Positions 26,706 to 35,702 of a stretch of 64,000 nt of DNA are shown piece by piece (the stretch's first letter is position 1; every line of letters starts with the position of its first letter). Source of the DNA: JAAXGX01 sp965207665 (lineage in GTDB: Bacteria; Acidobacteriota; Vicinamibacteria; Vicinamibacterales; UBA8438). The position numbers were made by a program, and so were the translations under genes. Where the stretch lies: positions 62,001 through 126,000 of the forward strand of contig CBDBMV010000002.1 of assembly GCA_965207665.1 (NCBI GenBank), given 5' to 3'. The notes beneath the pieces were generated by a model that did not search any database, was not told the DNA's origin, and was given only the letters and a program-made list of their open reading frames with translations.

Positions 26706-27740
26706 CTAGCGGCTGTCCGCGGGGAGCAGTTCCTCACGCAGGGCGCCGGCGAGGATGTTGTAGAGGCCGTAGTTGCCTTCGTGGCAGGCGAACTCGTAGA
26801 GCGGCTGGTCGGACCAGGCCATCTGCATCTGGGCGGTCCACGGCGCCGAGTACCATGCTGGATCGGTCATCGTGAATTCGTAGGTGAGGGTGTCGTCCGC
26901 GGCGCGCGTGAAGCGCTCCTCGAGGACGAGCCCCGAGCCGCCCGGGCGGTGGCCGCCTCCCACCCGATCCGGGTCGAACACCGTATCCCGGAAGTTGGTG
27001 GTTGTGACCACCAGCGTGTCGCCCTCCCAGCGGCCGCGCGAGCTGCCCAGCCACTGCTGGATGCCATCCGCCATCTCGGGGTTATCGCCCAGCGGGACGA
27101 CCCGGGAGCTGTGCACCATCTCGTTGAGCAGCACCACGTGGTCCGGCGTCTGGAAGATCTGGAGGTTCTGGTTGTACGACTGCGGCTTCATGGGCGGACC
27201 GGAGTTGAATCCCATGAGGCAACGCACGAACAGCCCGCGCGGGCCGAGATCCTCCACGAAGCCGCCCGGCGTGGGCGCGTCGTCATCCACGCCGACCCGC
27301 GCCGCCGCCAGCTCGTCGAAGCGCCGCTGCGCCGCGGGCGTGAGCGGCGGCACCCGACCGTTCGGCGGATCGATGACGAGCGACGTCTGCAGCGTCTCGC
27401 GGGGATTGTCGGTCCAGAAGCGGTTGTAGGTGCCGGTGTCACCGGTCCGCGCCGGGTTGTTGTCCTGGCGGTCGCGCGCCGCGACCCTGTCCTGCTGCCG
27501 CGCGGCCGCTTCCTCGGCCGTAAGGAACAACCGATCGCCGAACTCCTCTGCCCGATTCAGCGGGGTGTTCGACGAGAAATCCCAGACGCCCTGCAGGTTC
27601 GGGTCACCCCATGCGGTGCGGGCCGTTCCGCCGGCAAGCTCGCCTGTCGACTGGGCCGCCGCCGCACCAGCGACCAGACTCGCCGCCCCGGTGAACAGAA
27701 CGCACGCGCCGAGCCGATAGAATCCACGAAGTGCTCGCAT
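26706..27740 (-). CDS. Secreted CHEGNYG-family protein (unnamed family), copy 1
   Basis: 344 aa. ATG 27740 follows GGGGGAAG. The signal peptide ends AAAAQS. It opens the family series with TAWGDPNLQGVWDFSSNTPL, then RCLMGFNSGPP, EMVHSSRVVPLGD, SRGRWEGDTLVV and FACHEGNYGLYN. Two cysteines (in RC and ACHE) and two His are shared by all eight copies in the window; this copy is of the GFNxGPP subtype. The family has no known function that I can name. It diverges from copy 2. Confidence 0.8.
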   Translation of the reverse strand: MRALRGFYRLGACVLFTGAASLVAGAAAAQSTGELAGGTARTAWGDPNLQGVWDFSSNTPLNRAEEFGDRLFLTAEEAAARQQDRVAARDRQDNNPARTGDTGTYNRFWTDNPRETLQTSLVIDPPNGRVPPLTPAAQRRFDELAAARVGVDDDAPTPGGFVEDLGPRGLFVRCLMGFNSGPPMKPQSYNQNLQIFQTPDHVVLLNEMVHSSRVVPLGDNPEMADGIQQWLGSSRGRWEGDTLVVTTTNFRDTVFDPDRVGGGHRPGGSGLVLEERFTRAADDTLTYEFTMTDPAWYSAPWTAQMQMAWSDQPLYEFACHEGNYGLYNILAGALREELLPADSR

Positions 27741-27891
27741 CGCTTCCCCCTGCGTTGCCATGACATCGCGAGGATACCAAACGCGCCCCGCGCAACTCCG
27801 ACTCCGGAAGCCATTCGCGTAGTGGCCCAGCGTCCGGAGTGTGCCAGAATGAGCGTAGGCAACTCCGGCGGACGTTTCGAGGAGGAACCGC

Positions 27892-28926
27892 ATGGATCGT
27901 CGATACCCGGCTTGCCGGAAAGTGACCGTATTCGCCGCCGCGCTCGTGCTCCTGGCGCCGCTGGCCGCGGCGCCGGCGGCCCAGGGTCAGGCCGATCAGA
28001 GCGCGCCGCGCACGGCTTGGGGCGACCCCGACCTCCAGGGCATGTGGGACTTCCGCACGGTCACCCCGCTGGAACGGCCCGAGGAGTTCGCTGACAAGGA
28101 GTTCCTGACGGCCGAGGACGCGGTGGCGCTGCGCGAGAACGAGCTCGCCAGCCGCAACGCCGACCGCCGCGGGTCGAGCCAGGCCAGCGACCTGGAGCGG
28201 GGCTACAACGACTTCTGGTGGGACTACGGCTCCGAGCTGACCGAGGACCGCCGCACGTCGCTGATTGTCGACCCGCCGAACGGCCGGATGCCGCCCTTGA
28301 CGGCCGCGGCGGCGGCGCTGGCCAATGAGCCTCGGCGCGGCTCTCCGAAGGAGCGGATCGTGCTGGGCGTGGTGCCGTCAGGCCCCGAAGACATCGGTCT
28401 GGCGGAGCGGTGCCTGGTGGGATTCAACTCCGGACCGCCGATCGTCCCGAGCTTCTACAACAACAACGTGCTGCTACTGCAAGGGCCCGGCTACGTCGTG
28501 CTGCACACCGAGATGATTCACGAGACGCGCGTCATTCCCCTCGACGGGCGCCCGCACCTGCCGGCTTCGATGCGCCAGTGGCTGGGCGACTCCCGCGGGC
28601 GCTGGGAAGGTGACACGCTGGTCGTGGAGACGAGGAACTTCACCGACAAGACCAGCTTCACCGGCCTGCCCTACCAACGCGGCGGCTCGACCGAGAACAT
28701 GCACCTGGTGGAGCGGTTTCGGCGGGCAAGCGCCGGCGGGCTCGTTTACGAGTTCACGGTCACGGACCCCGCGGCATGGACGCAGCCGTGGACGGCCGTC
28801 GTGCCTATGAAGCTGACGGACAGCCCGATATTCGAATACGCGTGCCACGAGGGCAACTACGCGATGTTCAACATGCTCGCCGGGTCCCGGTCCCAGGAGC
28901 GTGAGGAGGAGGAGAAGAAGCAATGA
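27892..28926 (+). CDS. Secreted CHEGNYG-family protein, copy 2
   Basis: 344 aa with a signal peptide ending AAPAAQG. AGGAGG-like sequence (GAGGAGGAACCGC) precedes the ATG. It carries TAWGDPDLQGMWDFRTVTPLERP, RCLVGFNSGPP, EMIHETRVIPLDGRPH, GRWEGDTLVVETRNF, FTVTDPAAWTQPWTA and ACHEGNYAMFN (Gly replaced by Ala). The Glu/Lys-rich C-terminal tail may be flexible. Its stop overlaps the start of copy 3 (ATGA), so the two are translated together and perhaps form a heteromer. Confidence 0.8.
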   Translation: MDRRYPACRKVTVFAAALVLLAPLAAAPAAQGQADQSAPRTAWGDPDLQGMWDFRTVTPLERPEEFADKEFLTAEDAVALRENELASRNADRRGSSQASDLERGYNDFWWDYGSELTEDRRTSLIVDPPNGRMPPLTAAAAALANEPRRGSPKERIVLGVVPSGPEDIGLAERCLVGFNSGPPIVPSFYNNNVLLLQGPGYVVLHTEMIHETRVIPLDGRPHLPASMRQWLGDSRGRWEGDTLVVETRNFTDKTSFTGLPYQRGGSTENMHLVERFRRASAGGLVYEFTVTDPAAWTQPWTAVVPMKLTDSPIFEYACHEGNYAMFNMLAGSRSQEREEEEKKQ

Positions 28927-29921
28927 CAGCTCGATTTGCCTGGATAGCGTTCGTAGTGGCCGGCGCCGTCGCGCTCGGTCCCGCGGCAGCCGCGGGCCAG
29001 ACCGCGGGCGGCAGCGGGGAGATGCCCCGGACCGGCTGGGGCGACCCCGACCTGCAGGGCGTGTGGGACTTCCGGACGCTCACGCCGCTGGAGCGGCCCG
29101 ACGCGCTGGGCGACCAGCAGACCTTTGCGACGGAGGAGGCGGCCGCCGAGTTCGCGGCAGTAACCGCCCATGCGCTCGATGCGGATCGCCGGGACAACGC
29201 CGACCAGGCGTTCGGGTTCGGCAGCGATATCGAGCGCGCCTACAACCAGTTCTGGATGGACTACGGCAGCGACCTGACCGACGACCGGCGGACGTCGCTG
29301 ATCGTCGATCCCCCCGACGGCAAGATCCCCTGGACCCCCGAAGGGCGCGAGCGTCCGGGCACGTTCGCCGGGGCATTCTCCGGCATGGTGACGGAAGGCC
29401 CCGAGGACCGGGCGCTCCCGGAGCGCTGCATCCTGGGCTTCAATGCCGGACCGCCGATGACGCCGAGCGCCTACAACAACAACGTGCAGTTGTTCCAGAC
29501 GCCCGACACCGTGGTGATCTTCAACGAGATGGTCCACGACGCCCGCATCGTCCCGCTCGACGGGCGGCCGCACCTGGCGGATTCAGTCCGCCAGTGGATG
29601 GGCAACTCGCGGGGACGCTGGGAGGGCGACACGCTGGTTGTGGAGACCACCAACTTCCTGCGCGAGACGGCCTTCACCGGCTCCAGCGCCAACCTGCACC
29701 TCGTGGAGCGTTTCACGCGCGTCGCCGACGACGTGCTGCTGTACGAGTTCACGGCGTCGGATCCGACCACCTACACCCGGGCCTGGACCGCCCAGGTCCC
29801 GATGCGCCTGTCGGACGGTCATCTCTACGAGTACGCCTGCCACGAAGGCAACTACGGCATGTTCAACCTGCTGGCCGGCGCGCGGGCCGAGGAGCGGGAG
29901 GCGGCCGCGGGCGGGCGGTAG
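28923..29921 (+). CDS. Secreted CHEGNYG-family protein, copy 3
   Basis: 332 aa with a signal peptide ending AAAGQT. Motifs include TGWGDPDLQGVWDFRTLTPLE, RCILGFNAGPP, EMVHDARIVPLDGRPH, LVERFTRVADD and ACHEGNYGMFN. It is the closest relative of copy 2 in motif pattern, so a local duplication is likely. An M28 peptidase gene follows 25 bases later. Confidence 0.8.
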   Translation: MTARFAWIAFVVAGAVALGPAAAAGQTAGGSGEMPRTGWGDPDLQGVWDFRTLTPLERPDALGDQQTFATEEAAAEFAAVTAHALDADRRDNADQAFGFGSDIERAYNQFWMDYGSDLTDDRRTSLIVDPPDGKIPWTPEGRERPGTFAGAFSGMVTEGPEDRALPERCILGFNAGPPMTPSAYNNNVQLFQTPDTVVIFNEMVHDARIVPLDGRPHLADSVRQWMGNSRGRWEGDTLVVETTNFLRETAFTGSSANLHLVERFTRVADDVLLYEFTASDPTTYTRAWTAQVPMRLSDGHLYEYACHEGNYGMFNLLAGARAEEREAAAGGR

Positions 29922-29946
29922 ATCTCCGCGCTGCCGGCGCCAACCT

Positions 29947-31221
29947 ATGCGTGCCACAGCGGCGGGAATGGCCGCCGCGCTGCTCCTGGCGTGCGGCTCG
30001 GGTGACGGACGCGCCGTTTCCGGCCAGCAGCAGGCGCCTGCGGACGGCGCGGACGACCCGATCGCGGTGCTCGTCGGCCGGCTCGACCTGGAACGCTACA
30101 AGGCCATCATCAAGGGCCTGACGCAGTTCGGCGACCGCCGGCAGGGCACGCAGCGCAACCGGGACGCCGTCGACTGGATCGAAGCGCAGCTCGAGGCGGC
30201 CGGCTGCCCCACCGAGCGGCATCATTACGTCTACGATCCGCCGCCGCGGCCGGCCGACGACCGTGCCAGACCGCGCCGCGTCGCGGACGCCCCTTTGAAC
30301 CCGCCCGGTCCGACTCCGACTGGCGGCCGCATTGGACGCAATGGCAGCGGTCCAGGCGGCAGCTCCATCTTCGGCTACCGGCGGCCGACCGGCGTCGTCC
30401 GCGATCCGCTGGCCCAGCCCGACGAGGCGCTGCGTGCGCTGAACCTGGAGGAGCCGACCAACGGCGAGCGGTCGCAGGTGTACTGCACGAAGGTCGGCAG
30501 CACGCGCCCCAGCGAGATGTACATCCTGGGAGCGCACATGGACGGCCACGGCTTCGGCGAGGGCGCCGACGACGACGCCTCGGGCACCGCGCTGGTTATG
30601 GAGCTGGCGCGCATCCTCAGCGCGCCGGACGTCGAGACCGGCGTGTCCATCCGCTTCGCGCTGTGGAACAACGAGGAGACCGGGCTCAACGGAAGCCGCG
30701 CGTACGTCGAAGACCGCCGCGAGCAGCAGGGCATTGAAGACCCGCCCGGTTCCGGACGTTACCCCGAACCCCGCTGGCTGGGTATGATCCAGCACGACAT
30801 GATGCTATTCGACCACGGCGCGCCGGGACCGGACGGCGAGGTCAGCCCCGTTCAGCGGCGCGAGGCCGACGTCAACATCGAGTTCCAGTCGAATTCGGAC
30901 CTGGCCGACGCGTCACGCGACCTTGCCTTCCGCTTCAAGGCCGCCAACGACGCCTACGCCACCGACTATCCCGCGGCCGTCGGCCCCCACATGACCAACA
31001 CGGACTCGACGCCGTTCATGAACCTCACGCCGTCGATCAGCCTGCGGGAGAACGAGCGCGGCATGCACATCGGCGCCGGCTGGAACCCCCACTGGCACCA
31101 ACCCACCGACCTCTATCGGACGTACAACGACGACGACTTCCGTCTGGGACTGAACGCTGCGCAGACCACGCTGGCCGCGATAGCGGAGCTGGCCGAGGCG
31201 ACGGTCGTCACACCTCGATAG
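29947..31221 (+). CDS. M28 family zinc peptidase, probable lipoprotein
   Basis: 424 aa. The N-terminus MRATAAGMAAALLLACGSG is a lipoprotein signal with Cys16. Zinc-site motifs in order are GAHMDGHGFGEGADDDASG, NNEETGLNGS and a later His in THWHQPTD-like sequence (WNPHWHQPTD). A low-complexity Pro/Gly/Arg insertion occupies about residues 95-140. M28 enzymes are amino- or carboxypeptidases. It is probably cotranscribed with copies 2 and 3. Confidence 0.85.
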   Translation: MRATAAGMAAALLLACGSGDGRAVSGQQQAPADGADDPIAVLVGRLDLERYKAIIKGLTQFGDRRQGTQRNRDAVDWIEAQLEAAGCPTERHHYVYDPPPRPADDRARPRRVADAPLNPPGPTPTGGRIGRNGSGPGGSSIFGYRRPTGVVRDPLAQPDEALRALNLEEPTNGERSQVYCTKVGSTRPSEMYILGAHMDGHGFGEGADDDASGTALVMELARILSAPDVETGVSIRFALWNNEETGLNGSRAYVEDRREQQGIEDPPGSGRYPEPRWLGMIQHDMMLFDHGAPGPDGEVSPVQRREADVNIEFQSNSDLADASRDLAFRFKAANDAYATDYPAAVGPHMTNTDSTPFMNLTPSISLRENERGMHIGAGWNPHWHQPTDLYRTYNDDDFRLGLNAAQTTLAAIAELAEATVVTPR

Positions 31222-31256
31222 CCGGGCCCGGACCGACTCAACCCGCCGGGCGTTGG

Positions 31257-32210
31257 TCAGCGGACGAAGAGCGAGCCGCCGCCGAGCTCGTAGAAGACGA
31301 TGGGCACGAAGTCGTTCGCGGTCCACGTCGCCTCCTGGCCCCACTGGGCGTCGTAGGCGGCCGTCGGCCGCGCGGCCATCACCCCTTCCAGGCTGCGGCC
31401 CTCGGCGATCAGCGCCTGCACCCGGTCGCGGATATCCACGGTCATATCGAGGAACCCGACGAGGGCGTCGCGGCCCACCACCTCGAGGCCGTGGCCGGGA
31501 ATCACGCGCGTCTGCGGTCCCGCCAGTGCCACCGCCGCCTCCAGCGCCTCGATGGTGCCCGCCACCGTCCCGCCGTTATAGACGTCGACAATCGGATAGC
31601 TCGTGGTGCGGAAGACATCGCCCAGGTGCAGCACGTCCGAGTCCGGGAAGTGGACGAAGGCGTCGCCGTCGGTGTGGGCCGCCGGCGCGAGAAAGGCCCG
31701 CACGTCCTCGCCGTTGAAGTGAAAGCTCAGCGCCGAGTCGAAGGTCACGACCGGCCGCGCCCCGGCCGCCGGTTGCGGCGAGAACCGCCCGCCCCGGCGC
31801 GGGGTCCGCAGCCGCTCCAGCGCCCGCACCCGGAGATTGTCGTGGGCGAAGATCAGCACGTCCCGCCTGGCGAGCGGCTCGTTGCCGCCGATGTGGTCCG
31901 GGTGCACGTGCGTGTTGATCAGGAAGCGGATGTCGCCGTCCGACACGCGCCGCACCGCGTCGACCAGCCGCTCGGCCAGCGGCTCGAACAGGGAATCGAC
32001 GAGCAGCACGCCGTCCGGCCCGGCGAAAACGCCGACGTTGCCGCCTCCGCCCGGCCGCGAGACCATGTGGACCTGGCCCGCCACCGGCACGATGGTCAGC
32101 TCGACGCCCGCGAACCGGTCGGCCTGGTTCTGCCCGCCGGCGCTGACGGCGACGATGGCCATGCAGAGCGCGGCGAGCGCGAAGACGACGACGCGGGGTT
32201 GTCTGAGCAT
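31257..32210 (-). CDS. Secreted metallo-beta-lactamase-fold hydrolase
   Basis: 317 aa. AAGGAG lies seven bases before ATG 32210. A signal peptide is followed by QVHMVSRPGGGGNVGVF and the zinc motif NTHVHPDHIGGNE, then PAAHTDGDAFVHF, HLGDVF and IPGHG, the full set of MBL metal ligands. The pattern is like the quinoprotein-relay/SoxH-type MBL branch. It follows the NAD(P)-binding gene by 14 bases. Confidence 0.88.
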   Translation of the reverse strand: MLRQPRVVVFALAALCMAIVAVSAGGQNQADRFAGVELTIVPVAGQVHMVSRPGGGGNVGVFAGPDGVLLVDSLFEPLAERLVDAVRRVSDGDIRFLINTHVHPDHIGGNEPLARRDVLIFAHDNLRVRALERLRTPRRGGRFSPQPAAGARPVVTFDSALSFHFNGEDVRAFLAPAAHTDGDAFVHFPDSDVLHLGDVFRTTSYPIVDVYNGGTVAGTIEALEAAVALAGPQTRVIPGHGLEVVGRDALVGFLDMTVDIRDRVQALIAEGRSLEGVMAARPTAAYDAQWGQEATWTANDFVPIVFYELGGGSLFVR

Positions 32211-32224
32211 CGGACGGCTCCTTC

Positions 32225-32899
32225 CTACTGTCCCGCGCGGGCTGCCGCGTTGATGTCGTCGCTTTCCAGGATTGGCGACGACCAGCCGCGCCGCGCGACT
32301 CGAATCATGGCCCGTCCGAAGGCCTCGCCCGTGGTCACATGCCGCGGGAGCAATAGCCGCAGGAGGGGGTAGAGCGGCCGCAGGAAGAAGTACAACGCGC
32401 GGAGCCACCGTGACCGCGGGACGGCGCCCCTGGCCGCATGGACGTACGCGGGACGAAAAATATAGGCCCCCGCGAACGGCAGTTTCAACAGGTCGTTCTC
32501 GGTCTTGCCTCTCACCCTGGCCCACATCGAACGGCCCTGCTCGCTGCTGTCGGCGCCCGCGCCGGAGACGTAGCAGAAGACGAGGCCCTGATTGTTGGCC
32601 AGGAGCGCCTCGGCCGCCGCCAGGGTGAAGTCGTACGTGATGTGGCGATAGCGGTCCTCGTTCATCCCGAGCGAAGAGACGCCGAGACAATAGAAGCACG
32701 CGTCGAACCCGGTGAGGCGCTCGCCGATTCCGGAATAGTCGGCGAAGTCGTCGTGGACGATCTGCTCGAGTTTCCCGTGCTGCACGTCGGTCGCACGGCG
32801 GCCAATCGTGAGCACGCGGCTGACTTCCGGATCAGCGAGGCACTCCAGGAGAACGCCCCGGCCAATCATGCCGGTAGCGCCGAACAGGACAATCCTCAT
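32225..32899 (-). CDS. NAD(P)-binding Rossmann-fold protein (atypical SDR/epimerase)
   Basis: 224 aa. The N-terminal nucleotide site GATGMIGRGVLLECL and IGRR acidic/basic position define an extended-type SDR similar to YwnB/HTATIP2-like proteins. FYCLGVSS and FCYVSGAGADSS follow; a Tyr lies in the usual region but the YxxxK motif is not obvious (RGKTENDLLKL serves as its counterpart in relatives). It overlaps the upstream SDR gene by four bases (ATGA). Confidence 0.8.
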   Translation of the reverse strand: MRIVLFGATGMIGRGVLLECLADPEVSRVLTIGRRATDVQHGKLEQIVHDDFADYSGIGERLTGFDACFYCLGVSSLGMNEDRYRHITYDFTLAAAEALLANNQGLVFCYVSGAGADSSEQGRSMWARVRGKTENDLLKLPFAGAYIFRPAYVHAARGAVPRSRWLRALYFFLRPLYPLLRLLLPRHVTTGEAFGRAMIRVARRGWSSPILESDDINAAARAGQ

Positions 32900-33750
32900 G
32901 CCCCTCCGTTGACCTCGAGATGGTCCGACACCTTGACGCCGGTAAACGACTCCGTGAATGCGACCAGCCGGCGGCATTTCTCGAGCGGATCGCCGCGCCC
33001 CAGCTTGACGGTTCGGGGTTTCTCCAGGTGGAACGCCCGGCCGGCCACGTCGGGAGCATCCGTCTGACGGATATGCGAGACCAGCCGCTTGCCGGCCTCG
33101 TCCGGCTCGATCATGCCGAACAGTCTGGAAAGCAGCCGGATCGGCCACGCCTGCTCCCGGATCTGCCGCGTGTTGACCACTCCGGGAGTCACCATCTCGT
33201 GCGGCACGGTCGTGAGCGCCAGCTCGTGCAGGTAGTGCACCAGATATGTATCCGCGGTATTGGCCAGCGACGTCGCCTTGAGGATGCCGAAGCGCGGATC
33301 GGAAAGGCTGTCGTAGGGAATGTCGGAAGCGAGCAGCGTCCCGCCGACATGCACGACGCGGGCCTGGTCTCCCGCGGCCAGCAAGGCATTCAGCTTCAGT
33401 GAAAAGAGATAGCGCGACATGTAACCGACGGCAAACGTCGTCTCGATGCCGTCCACCGTCAACGACACCTTCCTGGTCACCGCGTTGGCGTTCAGGATCA
33501 GCAAGTCCAGCGCCTGGTGGGCCGTCACGTACTCGTCCAGGAATCGCCGGGTCTCGGAAAGCACGGCCAGATCGGTCAGAAACAGCTCGTGCTGCGCGGA
33601 ACTGATCGCCCGCAGCTCCGCCAGCGTCTCCTCGCCGCGTTGCGCGTTGCGGCCCAACGCGTGCACGGTATAGCCGCACCGCGCCAACTCCAGGGCTGTC
33701 GCCCTGCCAATGCCGTCCGTCGCTCCGGTCACCAACGCTGTACGAGGCAT
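32896..33750 (-). CDS. SDR family oxidoreductase with degenerate catalytic Tyr/Lys
   Basis: 284 aa from ATG 33750. TGATDGIGRA and LILNANA define a classical SDR Rossmann fold. At the place of YxxxK the sequence reads ILKATSLANTADTYLVHYL, where neither the Tyr nor the Lys is in register with the usual xSKLAN pattern. Related SDR groups with a KAT.QAN variant exist, so this is a known divergence, but the reaction is unclear. It forms a small operon with the two genes downstream. Confidence 0.8.
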   Translation of the reverse strand: MPRTALVTGATDGIGRATALELARCGYTVHALGRNAQRGEETLAELRAISSAQHELFLTDLAVLSETRRFLDEYVTAHQALDLLILNANAVTRKVSLTVDGIETTFAVGYMSRYLFSLKLNALLAAGDQARVVHVGGTLLASDIPYDSLSDPRFGILKATSLANTADTYLVHYLHELALTTVPHEMVTPGVVNTRQIREQAWPIRLLSRLFGMIEPDEAGKRLVSHIRQTDAPDVAGRAFHLEKPRTVKLGRGDPLEKCRRLVAFTESFTGVKVSDHLEVNGGA

Positions 33751-33875
33751 CGATTCGTCAGGGCGTGAGCCTATCAGACCCTCCGTGCATGCATGAGGGC
33801 AGCGGCGACCGGCGTGATACGCTGGCGCCGATCGATGCCTGCGATCAGCGGGCGGCCATGCCCGGGAGGACAACC

Positions 33876-34493
33876 ATGTCGAGAACGTTGAAGATCGGCG
33901 GCTCGCTAGTTGTCGGTATCGTCGTGCTGGCGCTCATCACGTTGCGCCTGGTCGGTTTCGCGCCGCAATACCTGGATCCCCGCAGCGAGGAGTTCGAGCG
34001 CGCAAACCGCATCGCCCGGCCCGGCCTGTGGCTCACGGGAGAGGTGGTCCGCGAGGTGGTAACGGACTGGGACTTCGTCAACCACCTCGACGATCCCGAG
34101 CGCCGCGACACCGTCATGCTCGAGACCCGCACTTGGTACGGCATCCCCCACTCGGTCACCATCGGCATCGTCGGCCGCGGCGACAAGCTCTACATCCACG
34201 CCAATTCCAGCGGGTGGCGCATGCAGAGGCCCTTCCCGCACGACAAGTACTGGACCCAGAACGTGTCCCGCGACCCGCGGGTGCGCCTGAAGATAGAGGA
34301 CAAGATCTACGAGGCGACCGTGGCGCTGATGACGGACCGCGACGAGGTCGCGGCCGTGCTGGGCAGGGACCCCGTAACGGTCGAAAGCGGGCCCGACGGA
34401 CAGGAGCGCGTCACGGCCGTCATGCACTACTGGCGCGTGTTCCAGCGGAACGTGCCCGACTACTCTGCGGACTCGCAGGGGGTGGCGTTCTGA
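33876..34493 (+). CDS. Membrane-anchored split-barrel (PNPOx/F420-like) protein
   Basis: 205 aa. GGGAGGA precedes ATG 33876. One membrane helix (residues 7-26) precedes a soluble domain with PHSVTIGIVGRGDKLYIHAN, RDPRVRLKIEDKIYEATVALM, which resembles flavin- or F420-binding split-barrel proteins. The cofactor is not certain. It diverges from the SDR operon. Confidence 0.6.
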   Translation: MSRTLKIGGSLVVGIVVLALITLRLVGFAPQYLDPRSEEFERANRIARPGLWLTGEVVREVVTDWDFVNHLDDPERRDTVMLETRTWYGIPHSVTIGIVGRGDKLYIHANSSGWRMQRPFPHDKYWTQNVSRDPRVRLKIEDKIYEATVALMTDRDEVAAVLGRDPVTVESGPDGQERVTAVMHYWRVFQRNVPDYSADSQGVAF

Positions 34494-34529
34494 AGGTGCC
34501 GTTGGGTGACGCGCCGGATGTAGTACCGG

Positions 34530-35441
34530 TCAAACTCCCTGAAACCAATCGGACCGGATCCGCACCCTCTCGATCATCTCAGTCTCAACGCCAAGTTCGT
34601 TTTCCTTGAGCAGGTCGCAAAGGCGATCCCCGTCTATCAGGTCGATCGCGATCGCGCCATCCCGGGTGGCCTCATCAGAGGCCTGACTGGTGAAATTACC
34701 CGTTGTGATGAACAGGCCTTTGTCAGCACGCCCCTGCAACGCGCCGCGAAAATCCCTAATCTCCTTGGCGCCGACGCTCCCCTTCCAACGCTTGCACTGG
34801 AAATAGATCTGAAAAGAAACCAAGTTCACGCGCAGCACGCCCACACCGTCGATACCACCGTCACCGGACTTCCCACGCACTTCGACTTTGGTGAATCCCG
34901 CTTCGCGCAAGAGACGTTGTGACAGCCGCTCAAATGCATCGGGCGGCATCGCAACCAGCACTGCCACGAGCGACGACTTCCAGTCTTCAGCCTCCTCTGA
35001 GTCGCCATTCGTCGATCCAACAATAGCCGCATCAGCCGCCTTGGCTGCCTGACGCTTGGCACGTGCTCGTTCGCGCTCTTCTTTCGCAACCTGCGCATAG
35101 ATCGCACCTGTTTCGTCGAGCTCCGTGATCGCTGCTCCGCTATCGGTCAGCGCCCAGACCCCACGCGAAGAGTTCACGAGTGCCTTGCCGCGTCTGAGGT
35201 ATGTGCGCGCCCAGGCGAGGTAGTAACTCACCCGCGTCTGGTTTTCGTTTCGTGGCATCGTGAAGGTCTGCTCGGCTTCGGTCACGCCCTCTAAATCGAC
35301 CACCTTCTCGTCAAGCTCTTGAATAGTGGCCGATCCGCCCAAGTCCTTGAGTGCTTCGATCGTAACTAGCATCATCCCGGGCAAATCCGGCAGGCTTTCC
35401 GCGTCGATCTCAAAACGTCTCTTTACCATTGCACTGTCCAA
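34530..35441 (-). CDS. mrr: Mrr-like type IV restriction endonuclease
   Basis: 303 aa. The N-terminal 100 residues are the Mrr winged helix (SYYLAWARTYLRRGKAL...SRGVWALTDSG). An Ala/Lys-rich linker follows, then the Mrr catalytic domain: EAGFTKVEVRGKSGDGGIDG and FQCKRWKG give the D...QxK active site near residues 195-220. Type IV enzymes cut modified DNA and need no methylase; none is nearby. GC is clearly lower than in the genes to the left, marking the start of the accessory island. Confidence 0.88.
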   Translation of the reverse strand: MDSAMVKRRFEIDAESLPDLPGMMLVTIEALKDLGGSATIQELDEKVVDLEGVTEAEQTFTMPRNENQTRVSYYLAWARTYLRRGKALVNSSRGVWALTDSGAAITELDETGAIYAQVAKEERERARAKRQAAKAADAAIVGSTNGDSEEAEDWKSSLVAVLVAMPPDAFERLSQRLLREAGFTKVEVRGKSGDGGIDGVGVLRVNLVSFQIYFQCKRWKGSVGAKEIRDFRGALQGRADKGLFITTGNFTSQASDEATRDGAIAIDLIDGDRLCDLLKENELGVETEMIERVRIRSDWFQGV

Positions 35442-35517
35442 ATCGTTGGAATCACATGCCTACGAACTTGTCACCATCGCATGTGGTCCCTACTATAACC
35501 GGACCTGTCGACCCTCG

Positions 35518-35655
35518 TGAACCGTGCTGGGTTTCCGGGAGGCTCCGCTTCTTCGATGCATGGAGTTCGAGGAAAGACCGAGTCGGTACACGCCGATGGA
35601 ACGCGACAGGGCGGCTCGAATGGTACTGGAGTTGAGACGGACCGCTATCCGGTAG
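35518..35655 (+). mobile_element. Left-end remnant of an IS3-family element
   Basis: TGAACCGTGCTGGGTTTCC at 35518 is a typical IS3-family terminal repeat. It is followed by a short orfA beginning at ATG 35560 (MEFEERPSRYTPMERDRAAR...) that stops at 35655. It aligns base by base with the remnant split by the IS110 elements (40168 to 36738): both share AAGACCGAGTCGGTA at the same offset. Only about 24 orfA codons remain and no right end was found. Confidence 0.7.
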
Positions 35656-35702
35656 TGTGCCGCACCACCCCGGAGCCCCCCTGAAATCGAAGAAAATAGC
35701 GC

